DNA of 64,000 nucleotides. It comes from Halorubrum salinarum (GTDB taxonomy: Archaea; Halobacteriota; Halobacteria; Halobacteriales; Haloferacaceae). The position numbers and the translations under genes are program-made. The notes beneath the pieces are model-generated. The model was not told the DNA's origin and searched no databases. It worked only from the letters and a program-made list of their open reading frames with translations. Positions within the stretch are counted from its first letter, which is position 1; the number at the start of each line of letters is the position of its first letter. Where the stretch lies: assembly GCF_013267195.1 (NCBI RefSeq), contig NZ_CP053942.1, positions 1 to 64,000 on the forward strand. Reading direction: 5' to 3'. This document shows, one piece after another, positions 42,941 through 50,751 of the stretch.

Positions 42941-43204
42941 ATGGCGACGATTAAGCTCCCGGCCGCGCTGGTCGGCGGGTCGGCAACCTCGAAGGTCGAG
43001 GTCGCCGGCGAGACGGTGGCGGAACTGTTCGACAACCACGCCGCGGAACACGGCGACGAGCTGCGCGACAGCGTGATCGAGGACGGCGAGATCAAGGAGT
43101 TCATCAACGTCTACGTGGACGGTACCCCGGTCGACGGACTCGACGCGGAGGTCCCGGACGACGCGCAGGTGCGAGTCATCCCGGCGGCGAGCGGCGGTCG
43201 GTAA
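42941..43204 (+). CDS. ThiS/MoaD/SAMP/CysO-like sulfur-carrier protein with C-terminal GGR
   Basis: An 87-residue beta-grasp protein. It has the start strand MATIKLPAALVGGSATSKVEV, the TVAELFDNHAAEHG helix, and INVYVDGTPVDGLDAEVPDDAQVRVIPA. It ends S-G-G-R: the diglycine needed for thiocarboxylate or isopeptide chemistry is followed by one extra Arg, which would have to be removed. The layout with an A-A-L/V-G-G-x-S start resembles M. tuberculosis CysO more than SAMP1-3 as I remember them. A GGAGGT lies directly against the ATG, too close for a normal ribosome site, so leaderless initiation is likely (TTTTGAA at about 42912). It is convergent with the cysteine synthase. Confidence 0.85.
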   Translation: MATIKLPAALVGGSATSKVEVAGETVAELFDNHAAEHGDELRDSVIEDGEIKEFINVYVDGTPVDGLDAEVPDDAQVRVIPAASGGR

Positions 43205-43237
43205 CGCGGTCGACAGTTCTCGGTTTCCTTACGACGC

Positions 43238-44257
43238 TTAGAGGTACTCTTCCCACAGCGGGATGTCCGCGTACTTGTCGCCGCGGTCGCACAGCATGAA
43301 CACGACGGCGTCGTCGTCCGCGAGGTCGCCGGCGTCATCGAGGGCGGCGACGGCGGCCGCGCCCGCGCCGGCCGAGGTCCCCACGACGAACTGCCCGTCG
43401 ACGCGGAGGTGCTCGCGAATCGTCTCCGCGTCGTACTGCCCGGCATCGACGATCGGGATTGGGTCATTGGCGTACCGCTCACGCAGGGCGCGGGCGCGGT
43501 CGTAGGCGTCGTCGGTCGGGACGTACAGCTTCTGATCGAGCACCGACTCGTCATACGTCTCCGGGTGGTAGTGGTCGCCCGTTCGGAGGTACTTCAGGCC
43601 GTCAATGGCGTGGAGCGGCTCCTCCGGCTCGAAGCCGACGATCTCGGCGGCCCCGTCGGTCAGGTTCGTCAGCCCGCGGCCCGTTCCGGTGATCGTCCCG
43701 CCGGTCCCGGCGCCGGCGACGAAGTGGGTCACCCCGCCGTCGGTGGCCTCGTGGATCTCGGGCGCGGTCGTCCGCTCGTGAGTTCCGGGATTGTCGGGGT
43801 TCTCGTACTGGTTCGGGCGGTAGTAGGCGTCGGGGTCCGCGGCGATGATCTCCTCGCAGCGCTCGATGACCGCGTCGTACCCCAGGTCGGCGTCGACGAA
43901 GTGGATCTCGGCGCCGGCGTCGCGGACGGCCTCGACTTTCCCGCCGGCGGCGTTGTCGGGCATGACGATCTCGACGTCGTAGCCGCGCGCCCTTGCGAGT
44001 CGGGCGACCTCGCTGCCGGTGTTGCCCGAGGTGGGCTCGATCACAGTCACGCCGGGTTCGAGGTCGCCGCGCTCCTCGGCGCCGTCGAGCATCCCCTTCG
44101 CGATCCGCGATTTGATCGACCCGCCGCCGTGGGGAGCCTCGTAGAGGTTGAACCACTCGGCTTTTGCGTACACCGCGGCGTCGCTCTCCAAGTCGAGGTC
44201 GAGTTCGAGCAGCGGCGTCTCGAAGATCGTCGACTCGTCGACGGCGTGTCCGGTCAT
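43238..44257 (-). CDS. Cysteine synthase, CysM-like (PLP)
   Basis: A 339-residue fold-type II PLP enzyme. The Schiff-base Lys49 is in GGGSIKSRIAK, the substrate loop TSGNTGSEVARLA, the phosphate loop GAGTGGTITGTG and the late Ser of the pyridine nitrogen site in VGTSAGAG. The region GLKYLRTGDHYHPETYDES recalls the Arg and P-E-x-Y-D segment of M. tuberculosis CysM, which uses O-phosphoserine and thiocarboxylated CysO; this comparison is from memory. It ends IPLWEEYL. The ATG at 44257 removes an Arg-rich leader. It is divergent from TusA-rhodanese with 150 bp between, and convergent with the carrier gene. Together they suggest cysteine made from protein-bound sulfur. Confidence 0.88.
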   Translation of the reverse strand: MTGHAVDESTIFETPLLELDLDLESDAAVYAKAEWFNLYEAPHGGGSIKSRIAKGMLDGAEERGDLEPGVTVIEPTSGNTGSEVARLARARGYDVEIVMPDNAAGGKVEAVRDAGAEIHFVDADLGYDAVIERCEEIIAADPDAYYRPNQYENPDNPGTHERTTAPEIHEATDGGVTHFVAGAGTGGTITGTGRGLTNLTDGAAEIVGFEPEEPLHAIDGLKYLRTGDHYHPETYDESVLDQKLYVPTDDAYDRARALRERYANDPIPIVDAGQYDAETIREHLRVDGQFVVGTSAGAGAAAVAALDDAGDLADDDAVVFMLCDRGDKYADIPLWEEYL

Positions 44258-44407
44258 ACCCCCCGTTCGCCGCTCCCGAATAAGAGTCCGACGGAAACGG
44301 CGGTCTCGGACCTCGAAGCGGTCGTGCGCGGCGAACACCCGTCCGAGATACGGGAGAAGCCTGCCGGTCACGAAAGGGGTTCCACGACGAGTGTCGTATG
44401 GAAGTCT

Positions 44408-44707
44408 ATGAGTGAACTATCGTGGGACGACGTCGTCGAGATGCCCGACGAGCTCGATGACGAGACCGCCGAGGCGCTCTTCGAAGACGCGACCGAGGTA
44501 CAAGATATGACCGGCGAAGTCTGTCCGTACCCACAGGTCGAGGCGAAGAAGGCTATCGCGGGGCTTTCGCCCGGCGACGTGCTCGTCCAAGAGACCGACC
44601 ACGTCCCGAGTACCGAGAACGTCCCGAAGGCGGTCGGCGATGACGCGACCGCCAAGGTGTGGAAGTCCGGGGACGGCCGCTACCGCATCTTCATGCGGAA
44701 GGAGTGA
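44408..44707 (+). CDS. tusA: TusA-family sulfur carrier
   Basis: A 99-residue protein. An acidic N-terminal extension (residues 1-34) precedes the TusA fold: MTGEVCPYPQVEAKKAIAGLSPGDVLVQETDHVPST, with sulfur-carrying Cys39 in C-P-Y-P, then a closing strand GRYRIFMRKE. It carries persulfide sulfur in the cytoplasm between a donor (rhodanese, DsrE or a desulfurase) and an acceptor such as the carrier at 42941. The extension is longer than in E. coli TusA. The rhodanese gene starts two bases after its stop, so they form an operon. Confidence 0.92.
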   Translation: MSELSWDDVVEMPDELDDETAEALFEDATEVQDMTGEVCPYPQVEAKKAIAGLSPGDVLVQETDHVPSTENVPKAVGDDATAKVWKSGDGRYRIFMRKE

Positions 44708-44709
44708 TC

Positions 44710-45045
44710 ATGGTCGAGGAACTCACCCCTGATGAAGTCAACCAGCGCGTCCAGAAGGGCGACATCCGCGTTATCGACACACGACCGCCAGCGGAGTACG
44801 AGCAGGGCCACATCCCCGGTTCGATCAACGTTCCGCTCGGCGACCTCCCGTCGATGGTCCCCGACATCGACTGGGACGACACCGACGTGGTGTGCGCCTG
44901 TCCCGTCGGCGAGTCGTCGAAGCAGGCCGCGATGCTGATCAGCAGCTACGAGGGCGTCGAGGACGACGTGGTTGTCGCGAGCATGGCCGGCGGCTACGAG
45001 GAGTGGACGTTCGAACTGGAGACCGGCACGGCGGCCGACGCCTGA
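44710..45045 (+). CDS. Single-domain rhodanese
   Basis: A 111-residue sulfurtransferase. It has the rhodanese opening LTPDEVNQRVQKGDIRVIDTRPPAEYEQGHIPGSINVPLGDL, then the active loop VVCACPVGESSKQAA, in which Cys64 (C-P-V-G-E-S-S) is the persulfide residue, with another Cys62 just before. It ends with the AGGYEEW motif. Starting two bases after tusA, it is likely to load TusA with sulfur from thiosulfate or a persulfide. This separate rhodanese may replace the rhodanese domain that MoeZ carries in mycobacteria (inference). Confidence 0.9.
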   Translation: MVEELTPDEVNQRVQKGDIRVIDTRPPAEYEQGHIPGSINVPLGDLPSMVPDIDWDDTDVVCACPVGESSKQAAMLISSYEGVEDDVVVASMAGGYEEWTFELETGTAADA

Positions 45046-45403
45046 GCAGGTAGTCTCGTTTCTCGGGTTCTTTTCGCAGAGTTTTAGATCCGAGTAGGGT
45101 TGTGTCTGAAAGACGTATGCGGCGGTTTAGGTCTGAAACCCGCGATGGCGCGTACCGACGAGCGCCCGCAGGGCGCGAGTCACACGCGCGAGGGAGTCGG
45201 CCGACCGGAGCGAAGCGGAGGGAAGCCGACGAGGCTGGGGGCGTGAGGTGTGGTTGCCGTGCGGTGCGGGACGGGACTCAAAGGGGAAGCCGCGAGGCTG
45301 GGGCTTTGGAGATGTTCCGCATCTATCCCCCAGAAGTCACTCCGTCAAACTCACGCGTATTATCGACTCAAACAAGAAATTCGGAACCGGTTGGAAATCC
45401 CGA
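45046..45403. repeat. Non-coding purine-rich stretch, likely dispersed haloarchaeal repeat
   Basis: About 360 bp between rhodanese and YeeE with no convincing gene. The middle (about 45150-45310) is a purine-rich pattern of GGAGCGAAGCGGAG, GACGAGGCTGGGG and GGGACTCAAAGGGG. I remember very similar blocks repeated in Halorubrum-like genomes. Short frames within it are low-complexity Arg/Gly-rich and not protein-like. It may be an RNA or a mobile repeat. Confidence 0.4.
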
Positions 45404-46612
45404 TTAAATCGCGCAGCCGACCTCGCGGTACATGTAGTGGGTCATCACGTAGACGCCGAGGATGATCCCCGCGCCGGCGAGGAAGGAGTGGACCGACAGG
45501 AGCGCGACCCCGGAGAACAGGTTCGCGATGTTACAGCCGGCCGCGAGCCGCGAGCCGAGGCCCATCAGGAGCCCACCCGCCGCGTAGTTCGGAACGCGGT
45601 TCAGCTTCGGCTTCCGGATTCGGAAGTCGCCGGAGGCGTACGCGGCGATGAACGAGCCGACGATCAGCGACGCGATCATCAGCATGTCGATGGTAAGCGA
45701 GATGTTGCCGTCGCGGAACAGCACCGAGCCCCAGTAGTCGACGCTCGCGACGTCAAAGCCCGCGCCGGCGAGGAGGTAGCCGGCCCAGCGCGCCTCGCTG
45801 CCGGTGATCGCCCAGTGGCCGTGGACGGAGAACCAGAGGCTCGCGACGAGCGCCATCGCGACGCCCGCGGTCCGGGCGTCCCACGAATCGCGCAGGCGGA
45901 CCTTCAGCGGCCGGTCGTCGTCGCGGAGCGCGCGGACGTACTCAACGGTGCCGTCCGCGATGCCGCGGAGGCCGAGCGCCACCGACGAGAGCAGTCGTGA
46001 GCCGCCGAGCGCGACCTGTGCCCGCGCGTCGCTGGCGACGCCGGTGCCGCCGGAGGGGTCGTCCGGGAGTTGGCTGCGACCCTTCACGAAGGCGTAGGCG
46101 AGCGTCCCCACGGCGACCGCGAGCGCGCCGGTGACGGCCGGCGAGAATGGGAGCGCGAGGTAGAGCGTCTGCCCCTCGAACGGGTTCAGCGTCTGGAAGT
46201 AGTACGTCTCGGCGACCGGGAACGCGAACGCGAAGAGGACGTATCCGACGAACATGAACAGGAGGACGAGCCAGAACTGGAGGTATCCCTGTCCCGCGCG
46301 GTACAGTGTCCCCGACGCGCAGCCGCCGGCGAGCGTCATCCCGAGCCCGAAGACGAAGCCGCCGATCAGCGACCCGAGGCCCCACGCGGGCGTCCAGAAG
46401 CCGCGGAAATAACCGAACGTCGCCTGAAGGCTCCAGAACACCGTCATCACGGCGATCCCGGCGAGTAGTCCCTTCAGCACGCGGGTGTCTTTGAACGCGA
46501 CGAAGTCGCGGAAGGCGCTGACGAAACAGAAGCGCGCCTTCTGGAGCAAGATACCGAAGGCGAGACCGACGGCGATCGAGACGCCGATATAGGCGCTCGG
46601 CGAGAGTATCAT
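45404..46612 (-). CDS. YeeE/YedE (TsuA-like) family sulfur-compound permease
   Basis: A 402-residue membrane protein with about ten or more helices in two related halves. Conserved Cys motifs match the thiosulfate permease TsuA/YeeE: KARFCFVSAFRD, GGCASGTLYRAGQG, and in the second half LGSRLAAGCNIANLFSG, the membrane cysteines proposed to pass thiosulfate. The middle loop (about residues 190-250) is long and hydrophilic. It should import thiosulfate or another sulfane-sulfur compound. It is divergent from an exported operon (46769-50231), which may capture or process the substrate outside, and close to TusA, rhodanese and cysteine synthase, which would use it. Confidence 0.9.
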   Translation of the reverse strand: MILSPSAYIGVSIAVGLAFGILLQKARFCFVSAFRDFVAFKDTRVLKGLLAGIAVMTVFWSLQATFGYFRGFWTPAWGLGSLIGGFVFGLGMTLAGGCASGTLYRAGQGYLQFWLVLLFMFVGYVLFAFAFPVAETYYFQTLNPFEGQTLYLALPFSPAVTGALAVAVGTLAYAFVKGRSQLPDDPSGGTGVASDARAQVALGGSRLLSSVALGLRGIADGTVEYVRALRDDDRPLKVRLRDSWDARTAGVAMALVASLWFSVHGHWAITGSEARWAGYLLAGAGFDVASVDYWGSVLFRDGNISLTIDMLMIASLIVGSFIAAYASGDFRIRKPKLNRVPNYAAGGLLMGLGSRLAAGCNIANLFSGVALLSVHSFLAGAGIILGVYVMTHYMYREVGCAI

Positions 46613-46768
46613 CGGCTCGTTCTACTGTCCTCGCACCTAAATCCGCGCCGGACACGGTAACGAACCCCTTTTATCGCAGATTAGCGTAAGTGTTGCCGAA
46701 ATGTGGGACACGGGGCAACGAGACGGGCGTTCGGCGAGGCTTTAGCCACAAAGGATCATCCGATACGT

Positions 46769-48127
46769 ATGAGCGATAACTGCGGCTGCGGGTCGAGCGA
46801 CTCCGGGGACGGGGAGACGGCGGCGTCCCCGCGACCCGCGAAGGGAGAGGAACTGGCGAACAACGACCGCCAAAACCCCTTCGCGGACGGTGTCGACCGG
46901 CGACGCCTGCTTCAGGCCTCTGGGACCGTCGGCGCGACCGCCGCCCTCGCCGGCTGTTCGGGCGGCGGCGACGGCGGCGGCGGCGACGGCGGCGAAGCCG
47001 TCCCGACGATGTTCGTGTTCAACAACGGCGACCGGACGCTGAGCGTCATCGACGCCGAGTCCGACGAGCTCGTCACCTCCGCGTTCCTCGGGACGACCGC
47101 CTCCTTCCCGGCCAACCAGTACTCCACCGGCGCGGAGTCCGACCACGACGTGCTCTGGCTCAACGTCTCCGGCGGCGTCCGCGCCGTCGACCAGCGCACC
47201 CTCGAAGAGCTGGCGTACGTCGAGACCGGGTTCGGCCCGAACTACCCGAACCTGACGCCGGACGGCGACCACCTGCTCATCGCCTCCGGCGGCACGACTG
47301 GGATGGCACCCGAGGGCGACGCGAACCACGCTATCTTCCGCGTCGACGCGGACCGCGAAAGCAACACCTTCGGCGAGGTGACCGCCGAGATTGAGACCGG
47401 CTACGTTGGGCCCTGTGACATGACGCTCGGGCCTAACGGAGACTACGCGTTCGTCGTCGATGTCGCCGACGAGGCGATCCGCGTGCTGAGCGTTGACCCC
47501 TTCGAGACGGTGACCCGAGTCGACGCCGGCGAACCGATCACCGAGGGGAACGTCCTCCCGTTCATGTGTACCGCCTCCTTCGACGGTGAGCTGCTCCTCG
47601 TGGAGAACGGCGAGGGGACGCTCGGCGGCGACCCTGAGGTTCCCCGCGTTGGCTCGGAGAGTGTTTGGGACATTTCTGACCCGGAGAACCCGGAAGAAGT
47701 CGCGAAGATCACCGGCGACGATGGCCTACCAGGCGCGCCGATAACGAGCGAGGTCGCCCCGGACAACTCGGCGGCGTACCTCTTCATCCCGGGTGAGGGC
47801 GTCGGCGTGATCGACTTGGAGACGAACGAGTACGCGACAACGCTCGACATCGGCGGGAGTAGCATTGCCGGCGCGTGGGGCCCGAACCGCGAGAAGCTGT
47901 ACGTCCCGGTTCAGGACGCGAACCAGGTCGCGGTCATCGACCACGAGAACCGCGAGGTCGCGACGACGATTGAGGTCGGAGAGGCACCCACGGGCGCGGC
48001 CGCCGGGACGGTCCGCCCCGAGAGCGACGCGGTATCGAGCCTTCAGGCCTCGCTCGCGTCGCTCGGAATCGCGTTCGGCGAGATGGAGGCGTCGTGGTGT
48101 ATGGACGACCACTGCTACTGTGGCTGA
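46769..48127 (+). CDS. Exported YncE-like beta-propeller with Cys-rich ends
   Basis: About 452 residues. A long N-region with CGCGSSDSGD precedes the twin-arginine signal VDRRRLLQASGTVGATAALAGC and a Gly/Asp linker. The rest is a YVTN/YncE-type beta-propeller: TMFVFNNGDRTLSVIDAES, repeats of NHAIFRVDADRE, YAFVVDVADEAIRVLSVD, KLYVPVQDANQVAVIDHENREV. The last ten residues, WCMDDHCYCG, hold three Cys near the very end, like a swinging thiol arm. Its stop overlaps the next start (TGATG at 48125-48129). It is divergent from the YeeE gene. Role unknown; binding or carrying a sulfur species outside the membrane is a fair guess from the context. Confidence 0.75.
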   Translation: MSDNCGCGSSDSGDGETAASPRPAKGEELANNDRQNPFADGVDRRRLLQASGTVGATAALAGCSGGGDGGGGDGGEAVPTMFVFNNGDRTLSVIDAESDELVTSAFLGTTASFPANQYSTGAESDHDVLWLNVSGGVRAVDQRTLEELAYVETGFGPNYPNLTPDGDHLLIASGGTTGMAPEGDANHAIFRVDADRESNTFGEVTAEIETGYVGPCDMTLGPNGDYAFVVDVADEAIRVLSVDPFETVTRVDAGEPITEGNVLPFMCTASFDGELLLVENGEGTLGGDPEVPRVGSESVWDISDPENPEEVAKITGDDGLPGAPITSEVAPDNSAAYLFIPGEGVGVIDLETNEYATTLDIGGSSIAGAWGPNREKLYVPVQDANQVAVIDHENREVATTIEVGEAPTGAAAGTVRPESDAVSSLQASLASLGIAFGEMEASWCMDDHCYCG

Positions 48128-49197
48128 TGGTCGACGAAACCCCGGAGGCCGACGGCGACGAGGGCGGCGACGCGACGCGGCGCGGACTCCTCCGCGCCGC
48201 GGCCGGCGCGACGGTGGCCGGCGCGGCGAGCACGGCCGGCTGTCTGAGCGTCTCGACGCCGGCCAACGTGGCGGCAGAGTACGAGGTGACGGGCAACGTC
48301 GCCCACTTCGTTGGCCCTAGTTGGCTGGCCGAGCACCGAGACGACGCCGTCGTGCTCGACGCGCGGAACGCGGAGCGGTTCCGCGAGGAGCGCGTCTACG
48401 GCGCCCGCCGCGTCCCCTTCGACGCGATCACGAGTCGGCGCGGCACTGAGGACGGGGCGGTCCCGGACGCGGACGCGATCGCGGCCGCGTTCGAGTCGAT
48501 CGGCGTCGCACCCGACGACGACGTGCTCGTCTACGGCGCGAGCGTCGGCTCCCGCGTCACGCGGACCGCGTTCGCGCTCGCCGCGGTCGGCCACCGCGGG
48601 GATATCAAGGTGCTGAACGGCGGGCTCGACGGGTGGAACGGCCGGCTCGGAACCGGATCCCGCGGCGACGTGTCGACGGCGACGTACGACGCCGACCCGG
48701 CGCCGTCAACGTGGGTCACCCGGGAGTGGCTCGCCGAGCGTGTTGGCTCGTTTAACGACGGCGGCCCGGGGCTGGTCGACGTGCGGGTGCCGGAGGCGTA
48801 TCTGGCCGCGGCCGGCTCCGACGCGCTGAACGACGACCACGAGCGCCACGGCCACCTGCCGGGCGCGATCGATGTCCACTGGGTCGGCAACGTCTCCGGC
48901 CGCCGGATGGCGGATCCGGGGCGACTCGTCCAGCTGTACGAGGGCGAAGCGGGGCTCGATCGCAGCGCCCCCGTCGTCGTGTACGGCGACGACAACGTGG
49001 ACCCGACCTCGACGTGGCTCACGCTGCGGGCGATCGGTTTCGATGACGTCCGCGTCTACGACGGCGGCTTCGGTGAGTGGGCGAACGCGGACGACCGCGG
49101 GCGACACCCGGTCGAGACGGCGACGAATGTCGTGGTCGAGACCGAGGGGAGCGTCGGCGGCGACGACAGCAGCGGCGACTTCTCCTGTACGGGATGA
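48127..49197 (+). CDS. Tat lipoprotein with two rhodanese-like domains, no active-site Cys
   Basis: A 356-residue protein. The signal TRRGLLRAAAGATVAGAASTAGC is followed by two rhodanese domains in the 3-mercaptopyruvate/thiosulfate sulfurtransferase arrangement: VVLDARNAERFREERVYGARRVPF with LNGGLDGWNG, then LVDVRVPEAYL with HLPGAIDVHWV and YDGGFGEW. The active loops, where Cys is expected, read LVYGASVGSRVTR and VVVYGDDNVDPTSTWL, so neither domain has it. The only late Cys is in the tail FSCTG. It may bind rather than transfer sulfur. Coupled to genes before and after (ATGA at 49194-49197). Confidence 0.8.
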   Translation: MVDETPEADGDEGGDATRRGLLRAAAGATVAGAASTAGCLSVSTPANVAAEYEVTGNVAHFVGPSWLAEHRDDAVVLDARNAERFREERVYGARRVPFDAITSRRGTEDGAVPDADAIAAAFESIGVAPDDDVLVYGASVGSRVTRTAFALAAVGHRGDIKVLNGGLDGWNGRLGTGSRGDVSTATYDADPAPSTWVTREWLAERVGSFNDGGPGLVDVRVPEAYLAAAGSDALNDDHERHGHLPGAIDVHWVGNVSGRRMADPGRLVQLYEGEAGLDRSAPVVVYGDDNVDPTSTWLTLRAIGFDDVRVYDGGFGEWANADDRGRHPVETATNVVVETEGSVGGDDSSGDFSCTG

Positions 49198-50231
49198 GCT
49201 CGGACGGTGCCGGCGAGGGAGCGGAAGACGCGCCGAACCGTGTCGTCGCCGTCCCCTGCGAGGGCGCCGACGTTCTCGCGCTGTTCGCGCTCGCCACGGG
49301 CGACTCGCTCGGCGAGGTGCCGGTCGGTGGCCACCCGGTCCACGCGACGACGACTGCCGACCGGACGTTCGTCGCGACGATGGGCGAGCGGTCGGTGACC
49401 GCGGTCGACCCCGGTGGCGAGGTGAGCCGCATCGACACCGGCGTCTTGGGCCCTTCGCACTTCGCGAGCGCGAACGGCGAGCTGTACGTCGCCTGTTCGG
49501 CCGGCGACGCGCTCGCGGTGATCGATCCGGTGGAACTGGCACGTACCGACCGGATCGGCGTCGGCGCGGAGCCGCACGAACTGGCCGTCGCGCCCAACGG
49601 CGACCGCCTCTACAGCGGCAGTCGGCGAGACGGCGTCGTCGATGTCGTCGATACCGCGACTCACGAGCAGATTGGTACGGTCAACGTGGGTCCGGAGGCG
49701 AGGGTACAGGGTGTCGCGCTCACGCCCGACGGGCACCACGGGTACGCCGTCGATCAGGAAGGAGACCGGATCGTCGTATTCGAGCCGGCTAGTCACGGGG
49801 ACGAAGAGCCAGACGCACCTGCGACCCGAGTCGGCCACGTTCGCAAAGAGGCCGCGGTCGGGGCGGACCCGTACGACCTCGTCGTCACTGCCAACCGCGT
49901 GTTCGTTCCGGGGCGGGCCGACGGGACGGTCCACGAGTTCTCGCCGGACCTGACGCTCGAAGCGGTCCACGACGGCTTCTCCCGACCGGTCGACCTGTTC
50001 AGGGCGAACGGTCACTGGTGGGTGCTCGACGCCGAGGCCGCTCGACTTCGCTCGCTCGACGGCCAGGTGGTCGACACGAACGCGCCGGGGCTCGTCGCAG
50101 CCCCGGTGGGCGGCGGCCGGCTCCTCGTGTCTCACTACGACGACGACGGGATCTCGCTCGTCGACGTCGCGAACGGCACCGTCTGGACCGCCGACACGCC
50201 GGCGTACCCGTTCGGCGCGGTCGTGGTCTGA
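49194..50231 (+). CDS. YncE-like beta-propeller (second copy)
   Basis: A 345-residue protein starting at ATG 49194, inside the last codon of the rhodanese-like gene. It has repeats of the YVTN type: LFALATGDSLGEVPVGGHPVHA, LAVIDPVELARTDRIGVGAEPHELAVAPNGDRLYSG, VVDVVDTATHEQIGTVNVG, and a last SLVDVANGTVWTADTPAYPFGA. No signal peptide is seen, unlike the first propeller, so it may stay inside or be carried by its exported partner. This ends the three-gene operon 46769-50231. Its ligand is unknown. Confidence 0.75.
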   Translation: MSSDGAGEGAEDAPNRVVAVPCEGADVLALFALATGDSLGEVPVGGHPVHATTTADRTFVATMGERSVTAVDPGGEVSRIDTGVLGPSHFASANGELYVACSAGDALAVIDPVELARTDRIGVGAEPHELAVAPNGDRLYSGSRRDGVVDVVDTATHEQIGTVNVGPEARVQGVALTPDGHHGYAVDQEGDRIVVFEPASHGDEEPDAPATRVGHVRKEAAVGADPYDLVVTANRVFVPGRADGTVHEFSPDLTLEAVHDGFSRPVDLFRANGHWWVLDAEAARLRSLDGQVVDTNAPGLVAAPVGGGRLLVSHYDDDGISLVDVANGTVWTADTPAYPFGAVVV

Positions 50232-50300
50232 AGCGTCACGGACGGCGGGGAACCCTGCCGGAGTCGCTGCCGTAATTGCTCCGTTCTCCGTCCCTGCTGT

Positions 50301-50684
50301 ATGAAGGTCGCATACGTCTTCGCGACAGCCGGACAGACCATCGACTACGTGCTCGGCGACATGATCCTCCCGCAGCTGGAGGCCGGCGCGCACGGCGCCG
50401 ACGTCGTCGGCATGTTCTTTTTCCACGACAACACGTACGCGCTCCGCGAGGACGACCCGCTCGGACAACGGCTCGCGGACGTTGCGACCGAGCAGGAGAT
50501 CCTGCTCATGCTTTGTGACCAGTGTGCGACCCGTCGCGGGCTCGCGGAGTACGACCGGACCGACGAGCACGGACGCGACCGCTACGAGCCGACGAACACC
50601 GTCGAAGGCGCCACAGTCGGCTGTTTCCCCGACCTCTACGAGGCGCTCGGCGAGGTCGGTGTCGACCACGTCATCACCCTGTAG
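50301..50684 (+). CDS. DsrE-family protein (SaoD-like)
   Basis: A 127-residue protein with start strand KVAYVFATAGQTIDYVLGDMILPQLEAGAHGADVVGMFFFHDN, then EQEILLMLCDQCATRRGL with a C-x-x-C pair on the sulfur-binding loop, and VGCFPDLYEALGEVGVDHVITL closing the fold. I recall the name SaoD/DsrE for this group. It should relay sulfane sulfur in the cytoplasm. It lies 70 bp after the propeller operon on the same strand and is the right-hand boundary of the sulfur island. Confidence 0.8.
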   Translation: MKVAYVFATAGQTIDYVLGDMILPQLEAGAHGADVVGMFFFHDNTYALREDDPLGQRLADVATEQEILLMLCDQCATRRGLAEYDRTDEHGRDRYEPTNTVEGATVGCFPDLYEALGEVGVDHVITL

Positions 50685-50751
50685 CTGGCTTGTATTGGGG
50701 AGACCTGGACTCTCCCGCACCGTTTTTGACACCGGTTTCGAAGGGCAGCAC

